A program made the position numbers and the translations under genes. From the NCBI GenBank assembly GCA_963924555.1, contig OZ004585.1, positions 8,696,556 to 8,760,555 on the forward strand: DNA of 64,000 bases, written 5' to 3'. The notes beneath the pieces are model-generated. The model was given only the letters and a program-made list of their open reading frames with translations, made no database searches and was not told the origin of the DNA. This document shows, piece after piece, positions 34,180 to 52,601 of the stretch. Position 1 is the stretch's first letter; each line of letters begins with the position of its first letter. The DNA is from Crambe crambe. Taxonomy: Eukaryota; Porifera; Demospongiae; Poecilosclerida; Crambeidae.

Positions 34180-36570
34180 GATCTCTAAAAATAGCTCTCA
34201 TCCAAAAATGGAATTGTCACTTGGCCACTCCCTTTCCTGTATAGTACCAGTGGATGAAATTAATAATGAACAGAAGAAAATTTATTCCTTGTTGCATAGC
34301 TAAAGTATTTTCTTTTGGGACTAACTAACTTCTTAACAAAACCTGCTGCCTACAACGACCACTTCTGTGCAGGGAGATGGTCTCTGTATGGAGGTCAGAA
34401 CACAACCAAGTGGTCTTTATAGAAGAGTAGTCTCTGGATACAGGTGGTCTTTCAATTAAAGCAGATTTCACAATCTGTGCCTATGATTCTAATAATGGTG
34501 GTCCCATGACCAGCACATTCCATTATTCATGTCTGTCAACAGTGCACGAGTGTCTGTACATAAGGGGGTGGGGTTCTACCTTCACTTCAATTTTGAAGGT
34601 AGATGGTTTTAAGATGGAATGCATGAAATTAATGGGTATCATGATAAAGAACCACCTAGACACTTAATTGATGGCTGTGTTTTAGCACCTCTGATAAAGA
34701 AAGAGGACTAACCTCTCAGTAAAGGCAGTCTTTGTATATTATACACTATATAAAACAAAGGCGGAATCTTTTAAGTATTTGGAGGAAGTTTCACTGGCGT
34801 CTGTAATACCCACCAAATATAAGTTGACTACACATGGAAATTAGTATCCAAATCAAACCATGGTCAACCATGCATTGGAAAGTTCAGGAATTAATAAACT
34901 GACGAAAATCACAAGAAATAATGAAAAATGAGACCAGTTGGAATCAAGGAGTGCAATTGAAGTGAAAACCATATTTTTAAACTCACTCCACTATATACAG
35001 TTAATACACTATTACATAAGAGAGGTAGTCATAGCAATAATTATACTGCCATTGAAATGAGCACTAAATGGAATTCAACCCTCTAAAAAGGTCTCGTCCA
35101 ATTAGCTCCATGTAAAGCGAGCATCTAAACCAAGGTTCCATCTCCAAACGGGTTTTTCTTGCTGTTATCCCACATATTCAGCACTTCCAGCAATCCCATT
35201 TCTTGATCAGATGGTTTTCGTAAACCTCGGTATGGGATTTTTTCCTGACCTGATGAAACTGGAGCATTACTGGACGATGGATTGGCCACGTTCCCATTCA
35301 CACTACGGGGGGGCACACCTCCATGTTCCCCATATTGTAATCTCCTTCTTGGATCATCACTTGGCCACTCTCGGTCCCTTTCTTGCACTTGTTGCTGGTG
35401 CTGGTTCTGTAGTTGTTGCTGGTGTGAAGGATACCCTTTACCAGATGACTGAGTGTAGAAGGAGGGAGATATATTTCCACCACCACTAGATCTGCTTCCT
35501 ACCAAATGTTGTTGTTGTTGTTGATAATTTTGAGGTGTTGTTTGTTTATGATATCCTGCGGCAGCTGCTTGCTGCATCATGCTTGGTGGTTGGTACGACG
35601 ATGAATATCCGCCTTCCCTCATTGGATAGAAATCGGGACTCCGGGATCGTTGGATTTCTTGTGGGTGTGTTGCATGGACGTGGCGGGGCCCCTGTCCCTC
35701 GTGGGAGACTACAAATTTTTGTTGGGACTCAGTGGGGAAACCAATGGTGGGGGACGATGCTCGTTTGTATCGGGTCACAGGGGAAGAAGCCATAGGAATC
35801 TCGTGACGATGCGCCGAATCAGGTTTACGAGGTGAGACGTAGCTCCCCCGTGGGGGAGAGTGGGCGTGGTTTTCCCAATCGGCCATCCTCCCACCGTAGT
35901 GATGTATGATCTCATCTGCAAAGTCCGAATCCCTTAAACCACGTCCTGCGAGAGGTGATCCCATGTAGCCCCCAGACCCTCGGTGCTGTTGGGGGTGGTG
36001 CTGCTGTTGATATCCTGCGGTGCTGTGATTGGACACGAAGCTGGCATTAGCTCCACTGCCTATGCTCGATGAAGGAGAAAGTTCTTCAAATTCGTCTGCA
36101 TAGCCTCCGATGGAAGAGAGATATGACGAGGACTCGGTGACCGCTAAAGTGTGGGCCTTTTTGCTCCCCTGGGGGTTCCCAGGATACGAGGAGAGGGAGG
36201 ACAAATGAGTAGACTTTGACGAGGGGGGTAAGCTTGTCTGTACATCACTAAGAGCAGATGTTGATTTGTGGTGAGGTGATTTTTGGAGGTTGGACGATCC
36301 CGAGGGTTTTGGGGGCGTGTCAAATATCATGCTGGCAAGGAAGTTATCGTCGATGCTGGCCCCACCTGGAGTGCCACTCCTCCTACGTGAGACAGAGACG
36401 GAACCTGGAGGAGTGGTATAGAGAGGGGTGGAGACTTAGAGGAGGGGCAAAGGGGAGGGTCAAGTGATGTGATGATGTGAAGGGAGGGAGGGGGTAGAGT
36501 AGAGGAAGATGAGGTGAAAATGAAATTGAAGTGAAAATGAAGTGAGAAATAAACGAACAATGTCAACATA
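34180..36570. repeat. Source block of the FRMD4 duplication
   Basis: Aligns with about 15340-17680 in the same orientation, covering the terminal FRMD4 exon, its upstream intron edge and about 900 bp of downstream flank. Similarity stops around 36570/17670 (AACAATGTCA...). Confidence 0.75.
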
Positions 36571-37495
36571 ATGCCAATAGCTATAACATGTACAACTCAA
36601 TGTGGACACTGAGAAAGTGTCCTGATTATCAAGTGTCCTGATTAGTAAGTGTCCTGATTAGCGAGGTATCGGGATACCACTAATAGGACACTTAAAAATT
36701 GAGGTGTCAGGACAGAAATAGGACACTTGAAGCAATATTTCAGGGAGTCCACATTGAGGGGGAAAAGTGTCAGTTTCTTACCAGGTGAGTCTCCATAGAA
36801 CCTGGTCCCTCCTGACATGGTGCTACCTCGACTATTTCTCTTCAAGTCACTCAACTTCTGCTCAATCTCCTGATACTTGTCCTCCATTTTCTTGATTTCC
36901 TTCTTCCTGTCTTTCTTCAGTTTCCTGTTATTGGCCTGCTCCAGTAACGTCTACCGACACAATTGAATTTAGAAGTAAGAGCTGATCACATGATGTATAT
37001 CTAGACCCGCCCTGATCGTTATTATGCCCCACCCCCTCCCCTCAGCTCCCCACTTACCTTTGATGCTTTGATGATGGAAGACTGCACCTCTAATTGTCTC
37101 TCCAGTTGCTCCACTTCATCAGAACTCTAATTATCAGTAAATTCAAGAATAGTAATTTTTTCTTCTCTTGAATGATAATTCTGTGACTTACTCCAGTTTT
37201 ATCATTCAGAACAAATTTCGAAAACTTGAAACTGACTCCGAATTTCTTTCTCATTTTCTCAATCTCCTCCGCAGTGAGGCCTTCAGGTGGAATGCCAGTA
37301 ATTTGCTGCATTAAATCACATGATAGTCACATGATATGTATGACACACCCCATTTACCATTTCTTTGACAAGAATCTCTTTATAGCGCGCTGCCTTCTTT
37401 TCAAATTCTGCCATCAAGCTCTGTCGTCGTATCAACAAAGCTGAGTACATCTCTGATTGAGCTGCCTTAGCTGCTGCCACTGCTTCAGCTGATGC

Positions 37496-37572
<77 letters not shown>

Positions 37573-40500
37573 TTAGTACTTTCTCTGTCTCCTTGTCATG
37601 TGTGGCTCACCTTGCGTCTGGTTTGACTTGGCTGACTCCAGACTGAGGCTGGACTGTGAGCTGCTGGGGGAAATGTTGGTCCTGTGAAGTTTGTTCAGTT
37701 GCCGTATGATTTCAGTCTGGTTCATGCCTACATGGGGGTTCTGTTGCAATTGGGAGGGGGGATGAAGCAGAGAAATTGTAAACAGCATTATTCAAAGATT
37801 TATATTCAATGGCCACTAGAGTCACATATGATTTGTCATTTTTATGACTTAGGCAGTACATACATGAGATAGTACCTACTGGAGTCACATGGACTTACTT
37901 TATTGGTTCTCTTAGACCGATAGAACATGTGCTGATCACGTGCCATCTTCCAAATTGCCATGACAATCTTGGAGTTTGCACCATGCCAGGCGTAGACCAC
38001 CACAGGACCAAACCCCATCCCTTTCTTACTCGGCCTACAGAAAAAAACAGCATATTGTGGAACCTGATAAAGGACACTCCGAAAGAGGACAGACAGACCT
38101 GGACACTCTTATTTGTATGTACACTATAGAAAATAACACCAACAAGAGGCTGAGTAGGGACTGGCACATTATGCTTTTTTGCTTCTCTATTATTCTATTC
38201 TTTAATTCCAGCTTTATAAAGTCATTATACTATTATTCCTTGATTATGCTCGTACCTGATGTCATATGTATTTGAAAGACTACATAATTAGCAGACAAGT
38301 TTGGTCAAGCTGGGTTAGCTAGTGTAGGCACACATGATAAATACATTCAAGATCAACCATGGAGTTCACTTTCGATAGCCTATTATGCCAGCATTATGCT
38401 TCCTGCTTTGATAGACCTATTATTCCCAAAACTATGCTGGCAGAATGTGCCAGTCCCTAAGGCTGAGTCCCAAGTGTGTCCATTATTTTGGAGGTTCTGT
38501 TGTATTTAAAGTGAGAACCATTATCACTTGCAATGTTTCTCACATTTTATTTCCCCTACCTAAATTTTGAGTAATCATGTCATAGATAGCTAGGGGGGTA
38601 CTCACTTGTTGCTCGAATAGACTTCCATGGAGAACTTGCGATCTCTATAGTAAATATTCTGGAGCTGCAGCCACTGGAATCTCTGTGGGAAGGTCATGTG
38701 ATCAGTCATGTGGAGAACATGCGATTCAAAGGTGTAATACAAGGGGCTACAGTTCATTTGGCACTAATCAACTCACACAATCGGGTTCATTTCTATTGTT
38801 GTAAGGGCACTGGCAAATTCCATCAGGCCCCACCCCCAACCATAGAGATACCTCCTTCTTATCCTATGGAGTAAATAAATCATTATGCATATACTAATCA
38901 GTAACTAAGGTAACGAACCTTGACCTCGAAATAGTGCATTGAATACATGGGGAGAGAAAGGATGATTTCCAAGTACTTGATGATGGCATCTCCACGTGAT
39001 AGAGAACGGAACAACCGGTAGTAATACAGGACTCTGTCCTCACTAAACATGAAAAGGCACATATAGCATGGTTTAATTAATTATGTGAATTTTTGGCTGC
39101 TAGAGTACAGGCATTGTCTAGCCAGCTCACTCAATTTCGCCACTTCACAAAGAACTGGCCCCTGTAATTAGGGGAGAACATTTGCCCCCCCTTGCTGTAC
39201 CTTTGCCACCCGTCCCCCCCAAGATTTAGTAACCTAGTTATTCCATGGCTGCCCAATTACATGAAAAGGTCAGCGAGACCACACCCACTTACCATTGAGA
39301 GACAGACACTCTCTTGAAGACGTGGGGAGGGATGATAGCAAATGAGTTCAACTGCTGCTTGGCCTCCTGGTCACTACAAAACATTCAGAGAATGATTGTT
39401 TTTTCAAAGTCAATCCAGTCAGACTCACTTTCTCATCTCTCCAAACTGACTCTGCATGGCACAAGCTGCCAGCTCAAATATTGTGTCATCATCAGTGCTA
39501 ATATCTCCCTAATATGGAAGTAGGATAACATAGAGGGTTAATGATCATTCCTAATATGGAAGAACATGAAGGGTTAATTGTCATCCCTAATACGGAAGTA
39601 GGAACATAGAGGGTTGATGATCCCTAGTAGGAACATAGAGGGTTGATGATCCCCTAGTAGGAACAAAGAGGCTTAATGATCATCCCTAATACAGAAGTAG
39701 GGTTAATGATCATAATATAGTAGGGTTAATGATCAGAAACCCCTCAATTAATTCACCTTCATGATGGCCTGCCTCGACTGGAGGTAGAGGAGATCCACTG
39801 TCATATGGTCAACCAAAAGACGCAAGTCATCAATAAAGTACCTGCAAAATTATCACAAAATATAGAACATCTGATAGAGATTCTGCCCCTAGGTCCACCA
39901 CATCTATGAATCACACAGTCTTACTTGAATGAGAAGTGGATTTTCACTGGCTGGGAACCCTTGGGCAGATCTTGCGAAGGATCCAAAACAGGTTTATCCA
40001 GTTCCAACCAGTTCTTGAATCTGTAGACACAAAATTGATCCTTGTACATACCATTGTGTTTTAGGGTAAACACTACATTAACAAGTGCTGACTCAGCAAA
40101 GCAACTGTATCCCAAGGGACAGAACAAGTGGAGGGGTTGCTACGGAAACACTACGTAGGAGTACACACCAGACATTTTTTTGAAGAGTAAGTAATCATAG
40201 TTACTCTTCTCTGATAAAGTCATTAATCAGATGATTTTCACTCCATTCTGCACTAAATATTTTTTGTCAGAAACCAGATCAGGAATGTATACTTTATAAG
40301 CCACAGGCCATAACATAGGAAATGTAACCTTCTCTGTTATAGATACAGCCAATTTCCAATTTATAAACTTCCTTTGTATACATTACACTTATACGAAAAT
40401 ACTGAAAGTTTATACTTTGTATCCGTTAGACTAATCGCAAACATTGTATTTCCAATACAGTCACAATAATACGACGGAAAGTAATGGTTTGTAAAACGTA

Positions 40501-42992
40501 CCCTTCTCCTTCAGTGTAGAGTCCAAAGTACTCTCTCTCCTTGATGTTGACGTGAGAGGCAGCCATGTCCAGCAACTCACTTCCCAGTAATGTCGACTGA
40601 GAAAGACACAAGAAATATTTCAATCCTCATGTTTAACATTCTGGGCTGACCAGGAAGGGAGAAGAGAGTGTTAATTAAAGAGACCTTACTTCCTTCATCC
40701 TCTAATAAGGATGGACTTATGTGGTTCAAAGGTCAATGTATTGGGTATTAACTAGTGTCAATGAGGACCTGTGGAGCTTGGATAGATATTTGAATGAGGA
40801 TTGAATCAGTATGTGAGAGCCGTCAAAAAGACTTCCAAATGTGACCCCCTAGAATAAGAGGGAAGGCCTGGGGATATTGAAATGTGTAGGCACATATCAT
40901 ATCGACTGGCTCTTTCAACATGAAAAATGACAAATTGAATGTAAAGAGTCAACTCATTGCTAGAAAGTTATCCATTGATGGAATGCTAAAGTCATAACTC
41001 GTCATAATGAATGTAAAAGTGGAGTGACTTGAAGATGTGATCTGTGTGGATACTGTATGTAGCCTCCAGTGACCGATCCAAAGAGGATGGAAAATCAGTT
41101 TCAAACTCACTGCTATTGCAAGCCAAAACTATAATGGGTTGTTTAAACTTTGAGACAAAAAAAAATAGACCTGGTTCTGGCACTGCTAGGCAAGTGAGAC
41201 CATTTATAGCTGACAAAAAATTTTTGTATGTATGTATGTGTGCATGTATTATGCATGCACATACACATGTGTTACATGTTCAAGGACATGTTAAGTTAAT
41301 CTGCTACATGTGTAGATACTAGGTATGTGTGTGGACCCATCAACCACAGCTGGGCTCACAAAACTGTCCTTCATACATAAATCACCCACAGCGTGACAAG
41401 CAGTCTGATTGAGTTTCTGCAAGAGCCGTCTATTATCCAAGTGACAGGTCTGAATGGCTATAGTTATTGAGAATATTTAAAGCCCATTATAACCCATTAC
41501 TGTTATAAATATGACTGCCCAGTTCATAACCCATTACTGTTATAAATGACTGCTCAGTTCGAAATGACACCAGAAAAACAACCTATTATGCTCCAATAAC
41601 CTCTCAGTAGATCATCTCGCATAGCAACAATGATATCTCTCCCCTGCTGAAACGCAAAAACCAAAAATATTATGCTGAGTATGCATGCAATCAGCTCATT
41701 TCTGAATCAGCGTCCCATTGCAATAAGATTCGCCCCAGAAATAAGGTCACCTCATCTAATCTGGACACCATTCTAAAGCCTGGTTCCAAAAGTACTTATT
41801 ATGATGTTATTTTAGTGGTGCATGAGTTAAGAATCTCCTTTAAAGGAAGGCAATTTTGTTTGTGTCACAGCCATATAAGGAACGGGTCCTTCCCCACACA
41901 GTGCTCTAGCTATGTTTGTGTATATAACAGTTTGCTGAGTGGTTGATTACCAAAGGAAAAAAAAAATACTTTCAACTTTCAAGATGAGATTAGAATTACT
42001 GTTGTGAGATTTCACTACCAAAAATGAAGATGCTCAACAGTTTTGATCACTACAGCCCCCAGGTGTTGTCCAGGTAACTCAATATGTACACATTCTGTTC
42101 AAAAAAAGATTTTGGCTGACTTCAGTTGGGAAAATTGGGAGTTGAAATAAGTTGAGGGATGTATGTATGTATGTATGTATGTATGTATGTATGTATGTAT
42201 GTATGTATTAAGGTATGTAGAAGGTCTAAAATTCCCACTCCATTTAAGTACTGGTACAGGAATTGTTGCCAAAAATTGATCCTGGTGGAACTGACAGAAC
42301 ATGTACACACTCTGGACATGACATGCATGAAGGAAGCATGTCGAAATAAGGGTACTTAACATCACTACCGATTTTAAAAAAAGAAGTTCCGACAATGAAG
42401 GCAGGGGATACATACCTCTACATTAAGGAGACTTTGGCTTTGCAGGCCTAAAGATCATTTCCAAGCTCCCACTGACTATAGAGACTGCAAAGTGTCACTC
42501 GAGTTTGTATGGAGGGCACTTCATATGCAGTGCTTACATGGACAATTCTCGGGGTATTGAGGACACCTTCATTGTCACAATGAGGCTATTAGCCATGGCC
42601 AATGAAAGTGGTTGGTGCATATGCCACCACATGCATATAATACATCAGACACTTTTAATGTGTTTTCATTAGACGTGGTCATAATGTTTTAGTTTCAATA
42701 GAGGCTGTACACAGATGCGTCCTCAGTTCAAGAGGGTATAGTCACTGCCCTCGTTTCGGTAGGGGGAACAGGAACTAGTTCTAATGGTGTCCTCCATGGT
42801 GGAACAAAGGATAGGGTTCCATAATCAGTGAGATTCGAGTGAGTTGCAACAACAGGTTCTAGTATATTGCCCACTTCAGATGTGGGTTGGGATGAAGTAG
42901 GATTTAGAGTTGCATGCTCTCACCTTGACTGGGACGGTGAAGGTGGTCTCATCCAACAGACACACCACACATTCTCGTGATGTCTCTGGCAT
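35125..42992 (-). CDS. FRMD4: FRMD4-like FERM-domain scaffold protein
   Basis: Sixteen exons: 42992-42924, 40596-40502, 40020-39925, 39841-39757, 39508-39429, 39373-39293, 39042-38919, 38863-38777, 38682-38606, 38034-37899, 37740-37611, 37494-37358, 37305-37192, 37126-37058, 36950-36782 and 36404-35125; 942 residues. The FERM domain occupies about 1-310: the F1 lobe starts MPETSRECVVCLLDETTF, F2 has DQEAKQQLNSFAIIPP, and F3 has DKKEVSLWLGVGPDGI, NIYYRDRKFSMEVY and VVVYAWHGANSKIVMAIWKM. This is the FRMD4/GRSP1 pattern. Coiled coil follows (about 390-530). The last exon is a 425-residue disordered Ser/Gln-rich tail. FRMD4 proteins link PAR-3 and cytohesin/Arf6 signalling to junctions and polarity (family knowledge). 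The (CT)n tract at 37497-37571 abuts the acceptor of exon 12. The last exon has a decayed copy at 16244-17509. Confidence 0.85.
37497..37571. repeat. (GA/CT)37 microsatellite at a 3' splice site
   Basis: On the coding (minus) strand this is an uninterrupted CT tract ending at the AG of the acceptor at 37496-37495, so it serves as the polypyrimidine tract. Confidence 0.9.
39535..39735. repeat. Intronic tandem repeat, GGGTTAATGATCATCCCTAATA type
   Basis: Five to six imperfect units of 30-45 bp sharing TAGAGGGTTAATGATCAT and CCTAATAYGGAAGTAGGA, in the FRMD4-like intron 39509-39756. Confidence 0.8.
40597..42923. other. Large first intron of the FRMD4-like gene
   Basis: 2.3 kb without a convincing exon. 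It holds a TGTATG-rich stretch near 41225 and a (GTAT)n tract at 42160-42208. GT-AG limits are clear. It may contain regulatory elements, but none is recognisable. Confidence 0.5.
42160..42208. repeat. (GTAT)12 microsatellite
   Basis: Perfect tetranucleotide run in the first FRMD4-like intron. Confidence 0.9.
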
Positions 42993-43540
42993 CTGTTCCA
43001 CGAAAACGAACTAAGTCAAATCGTCACAGAACAAGATCACCACGAGAAAACACAATTCAGGGTGAAGATGTAGCCAGCACTGGATTGCTGGGTCTCCTTT
43101 CCTGCATTTATAGGAAGTAGTTTATCTAATAAATACCTTCAGGCTCTGCTTACAATAGCTTTTTCCTCTTCAGTAAAGTGGCATAGAGACCAACAGATCC
43201 TTGAAAATAGTGCTGTTATAAATCTCTTTATGGATATACAGCCTACAAAAGATACCAGCCTTCAAGTTCAGTACACAGTAAAGAGCTGAACTTGCCAGCA
43301 ACAGCTATTGCCTCGCTTGAAACAAACAAAACTCCTGTCGACTGTTTCTCTCCTTCCTTGGAATGATGAACGATGCCACGGGCATTGATGTTGACAAAAC
43401 ACTTTTTCTGTTCTAATTAGACGTAATCCACAAGATTCGCGCGAATAAAGCGCGCGAATAAACATATATCTATGAATAAAAATAGTGTCGGTGTACGTGT
43501 GTTTTTGAGCAGTTATAATTATTATCTCCTGCATTTGCAA
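42993..43540. promoter_or_regulatory. Divergent intergenic region, FRMD4-like (-) / DNase-like (+)
   Basis: 548 bp between the two start codons, including both 5' UTRs. It contains a GCGCGCGAATAAACATAT segment near 43437-43462. No TATA box at a clear distance from either start; a shared promoter is inference. Confidence 0.35.
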
Positions 43541-48153
<4,613 letters not shown>

Positions 48154-48224
48154 AAAAACTCTGAAGCTTAGCTTTATATAGGTAACAGTTTGGATATTTT
48201 TAAGCTATTATTTTTTCTAACTTT

Positions 48225-50496
48225 TTACTCTGAAGATTTATGTCGTTTCATTGGTCTTAGTTCTGGCCCTCTCATTGGATAAGATGCTTCCTTTTCACTT
48301 GTCACCACCACGCTTCCTTGTTTTAGTTCTTTGTTAGCAGCAGCTACACCTGCTTCATCACCGCCACTCGATGAATAGTCCTGACTCAGCAACACATTGT
48401 CCCAAAATTTAGGGTCATCTGAGAGAGAGAGAGAGATCACTCTATTTCTCCATACGAAACGTGGCTGCCAATTCTTATTTTAGCACACTGACTCACCAGC
48501 GGAAATTAATTCATTCATTTCTTCATTCATCAGAGAAATCATCTCATCATCAGGTTTAGATCCCACACCCCCGAACTTCTTCAACCACTGTTCCTTCCGC
48601 AGCTTCTGCTGAGCTTGACGAAGTTTCCGAGAATCCTCCAGCGAGGGGACGTGTTCCCTCATCCCCGAAGCAGATGGAGGTGTGGATCGTCCTGATACAG
48701 CATATTCTGACTTTAAAGTGCCGTCCTGACCATTAGCATTCCCTTCAACTGGTCCCAGCCGATTTTGAAGTTTGGTAGGTGCACATTGACCCCCATGACT
48801 GTTATGGGGTGTGTCCAAAATAGGTGTGGCTACTGACCCCATTTCTGTTCCAGAGGGGGCAGAAGTACATAAGGGTCCTCCAGAGGGGCACAATTTACTC
48901 AATCCCCCCAAAGAAGAAGAGGGACGAGATTTATTCGATCCTCCAGGGTGATCTCCAGACTGTCCTTTGGGGGTACCACTCGGATCAGAGCTAGCTTTGA
49001 CATGCTTGGAGTTGGTGCTGATTAGGTGGGAGGGGTTTGATAGGGATGATGGGTGTGGTGAGGGGAGGAGCAAGTTGGAACGATACTCTGCAAGGGAAGG
49101 ATTTAGCTCCCCCTTGCGTTTGATGTCAAAGTGATCTGGAGGTCCTGACTAAAAAAGAAAGAAGAAAAAGGGGGAAATGCTTGCATCAAAAGTCCAAAGG
49201 TTGCTACAGTGGGAACCTCCAATGAAGGACACTCTGAAACAGGACAAACCTCTCAACAAAGACACTCTATACACAAAAGGATAATCTCTCTACAAAGGAC
49301 AAAGCCTAAGTGATGAAGACCTGTCTAATCTGTGACCTGGGCTCACACACTTACCGCTGGTTTCTTCTGCTTCTGAATGTACTTGAGATAATCTTTATCG
49401 CTTATACAATTCCCCAAAAGATTTCCAAAACTTCTCAGCGCTCTCTTTAATCCATCAGTTACAGCCTCTTTCCTTGCCTTTTCGATCGAGAGGGCCTTGG
49501 AACGCATTCCCTCTGAGACCCCGTACCCAACGTCTTCGTGATATGTTCCGTCCTTGAGTTGGACTCTGACGAACGTGCTGACACCCACATGGAAGCGGTC
49601 TGCTGATTGGTCGATGAAGTCGATGGATTGGTGGGTGACAGAGTGCCCCCAACCATTAAATCCAAATGTCTCGTTCGCCAGTTGGATTAAACGATGACCC
49701 TCAATGTATGCAAGCTATAGAGCACAAGAAACACACTATAAAATGGCTCAGACTGATGGATATGTTCCTTCTCTATAGCTGGCCCTTCCTAGGCCTAGAG
49801 TCTGGAGTTGTGGACCCTTTATCCTAGACAGGGGAGGATTCTGGACTGTCGGGATCCTCCAGGGAGGATTTAAGTGTAGACAAAGGAGGAGGATCCTGGA
49901 TAGTTGGGATCCTCTGGACATGGTTCAGGGGATTAAGTGTCCACATGGGAGGATCCCAGACTGTTGGGTAGGATCACATACAGGACCCTGGATACCCTGG
50001 TTGACAACACAGGATCTCCTGGATCCTCTCAATACAGAGAACCTGACATATTCCATATTTGGTAAAGGGTCAACTATGTCAGACTACCCCTGGCCCCCTC
50101 AGTCCTCCTTCTATAGTAGAATACCTTACCTTCTGACCGCCAGCACCTGGTCTCTGACTGATGTACTCTGGACCAAGCCTCTGCTCCAGTGCAGCCTGGA
50201 CAGCTGCATGTTCCTCTGCTGAGAATGCTACCTACAAATCATGTCCACATAAAAACAAGTCAAGAGAACATAATTATATGTACTTCTGAAGCTACTTATG
50301 GGTCTAGCCTCGAAAAAATGGGCCTGGATACACTTATGGGTTAAGTGATTATTCGCATGTCTACTCAAAAATGTACTCACACTAGCTAACTTTCTCAGGG
50401 TTCATAGAGTAGATATCACTGCTTTTTGGCTTTATATAACAATATCATATTGCATACTTGCCCAAATGAATTCTCAGATCTCTCAGATTCAGCCAT
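48225..50496 (-). CDS. RAD52: RAD52 homologous-recombination protein
   Basis: Exons are 50496-50458, 50231-50130, 49714-49355, 49148-48497 and 48418-48225; 448 residues. The N-terminal annealing domain is strongly conserved (FGQ and [16 protein letters not shown] in exon 2; [57 protein letters not shown]). The C-terminal half (about 168-448) is disordered, Ser/Pro rich, and ends with a basic stretch (RPMKRHK) that may be nuclear-localising. RAD52 anneals ssDNA and acts in single-strand annealing and replication repair (family knowledge). The start is supported by [13 protein letters not shown] splicing in phase to VAFSAEEH. A short CT tract forms the last acceptor. The gene ends 72 bp from the end of the convergent DNase-like gene and starts 121 bp from LIN37. 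Confidence 0.95.
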
Positions 50497-50616
50497 GCAT
50501 CGAGGGACATCAAAACCCGCCAGATCTATGATCTAATTAACTGAAAGAAATATTGAAAATAACCTTGTTGATGGCGGTTTTTATGAACATATGAAGCAAG
50601 CTGAGCTGCGTAGAGA
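50497..50616. promoter_or_regulatory. Bidirectional promoter region, RAD52 / LIN37
   Basis: Only 120 bp separate the start codons of the divergent RAD52 (-) and LIN37 (+) genes, so both promoters must overlap here. No TATA box is clear. A CCCGCC-like segment (AAACCCGCCAG) lies near 50515. Co-regulation is inference. Confidence 0.55.
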
Positions 50617-52041
50617 ATGGCCATGACGGAAACACAGTCCCAAGAAACCAAAGGTAACTAGCTCCGCCATAGAGGGGGAAGGCCCCCTTCTTAAGACACT
50701 ATACTAGTAGCAAGGAAGAGCGGTATCTGTGTCATTCACTCATAATTTGTATCATAGGGAGGAATCGTTTAAAGGGTGCCCTAGAAGATCTTGTTCAGCA
50801 AAGCAAGGAAGAGAGGTATATCAATATAGTTTCCAGTCTCTCTCTTGGTCATCAGCCCAGCTGGGCTGGTGACACCTATCTATAAGTGACCCTTTCTCTC
50901 CTCCATGTCTTGATGTAGGGATGAGTTGATAATGGTGGACGAGGATGTGGAAGAAGGAGCACGAGACCTGCTGGAGTTGAACGACGAGGGAGGCACCTTC
51001 GCCATCCCCAGAAAGAGAAGAGGTATGCCATACCTACTAGGGAGAATATCACACCCCCACTAGTTATAAGCCACACCCACCCCATATATTATCTCAACAC
51101 AGCTGCTAAGTCACCCACCAGGAGGAGAGGAAGGAAACGAGGGAGCAAAGACTTGTACTACCATCACTCCTCCAATGATAGTGACAATTCCGACCCTGAG
51201 GCTGAAAGGTTCGTCCTGATCTTGAAATTAGGACACTTCTCTTCCAATCAGGACACTTTTTCTGGTCCTAAAGTGTCTGGATAGGAAAGTTCCAAAGTTC
51301 CACTCTAATCTGAATTATCCCCCCTCCCTCCCCCCTCCTCCCTCCCTCCTTCTTTTCCCTTATATAGACATATTCCACATGTGATGACACTCTTTGACCG
51401 GCGAGTGGACCTTGCTCGCTTTTCCCCTGACACGCCCCTCTATGTCATGTGCCGAGAATGGATGTCCAACAATCCTCAGAAAATTGGCTCCAGTGAAACC
51501 TCCCAGGACAGTAACAACACCCAAAACCCCCCTCCATCACCACACCCCCAAAACACCTTTGCACCCCCCACACCCTTGGAGGTAGATGCAAAGGGAAATG
51601 TGATACGATTGGATATTCCCAAAGTTCTCCCATCACACACCACCAACCAGAAACAGTTGGATAAACAATTCAATCGGGTGAGCAAATTGAGGGCAGGGAA
51701 GATGAAACAAAGAGGAAACATAATATACTTTCATGGGGTAAAGATTGTTCACACTTCAAAGTTCGAGGTTCCAGTACGACCTTTGACCTTTACTCACCTT
51801 CTCCAATGACCTTTGACCTCTTAGTAGAGGTCATAGATTATAAGCTTGCCTTGAGAAAAGACCAAGCAAGTTATGAGTTATGTTTTCTTCACAGGATCCA
51901 CTTCCCGAAATCTCCCAAATCAAGTCAGCTCAGCTGCAGAGGTGGAAGATCATCAAGAGTAACTGGAGACAGGCCTCTGCCACAGACCAACTCAGATACA
52001 CCGACAGCCTCAAGGCCATCAGAGAAATGTTCCAAAGATAG
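50617..52041 (+). CDS. LIN37: LIN37-like MuvB/DREAM complex subunit
   Basis: Exons are 50617-50653, 50758-50815, 50919-51022, 51103-51208, 51368-51773 and 51895-52041; 285 residues. The best-conserved segment is [20 protein letters not shown] followed by LYVMCREWM, the hallmark of LIN37. Upstream are an acidic helix ([15 protein letters not shown]) and a basic [10 protein letters not shown] patch. Downstream is a Pro/Asn-rich linker and a C-terminal helix ([17 protein letters not shown]). LIN37 is a core MuvB subunit needed for DREAM-mediated cell-cycle gene repression (family knowledge). The exon 5 donor is placed at CCA|GTACGA (51773); an alternative GT nine bases upstream would also keep phase. 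Convergent with MTCH. Confidence 0.85.
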
Positions 52042-52601
52042 TAACCACTATCTTACCCCCCTCCCCCACAAAACCTTTTTTTTTTAATGAGCACCCAATC
52101 CCCACCCCCTCCCACTTTGTAAGTATACTTCTTTCTACTTTGCAATCTGTTGTTTTTTTTGTTTTGTTGTTGTTTGTTGTTTTTTTTTGCTTTGTTTCTG
52201 CCCCAGTTACTGTAACACCAGTTACACCAGTGTAAAAACAAGTTTTCTATTTAATTGTTAACCTGTATAGCTATTATGGAATGTTGCATATTCTTCCTCT
52301 GTCACTGTACTTCACTCGTATCACTACAGTGGAGCCCCACACTTCAGAAAGGAGAGGTGTCCTTACTCTTCAGGGGTGAATGACATCCATAATGAGTGTG
52401 GCATCGTCTGGAGGAAGTTCATGTTATGGCTACAGTGGAACTTCTGAATAATGGACACTCCAAATAAAGGACACCTCTATGTAAAGTGGCCCCAACTTGT
52501 CCATTATTCTACGTCCAAGTAAGTCAGGCCGGCTACATGTATATCAATACATAATGTAACATCTGTTATTACAATAATTATAATAATTATGGCGATACAG
52601 T
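52042..52601. other. Convergent 3' region, LIN37 / MTCH
   Basis: T-rich runs near 52151-52190 and one copy of the dispersed GGACA repeat (52435-52500). No gene. Confidence 0.5.
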
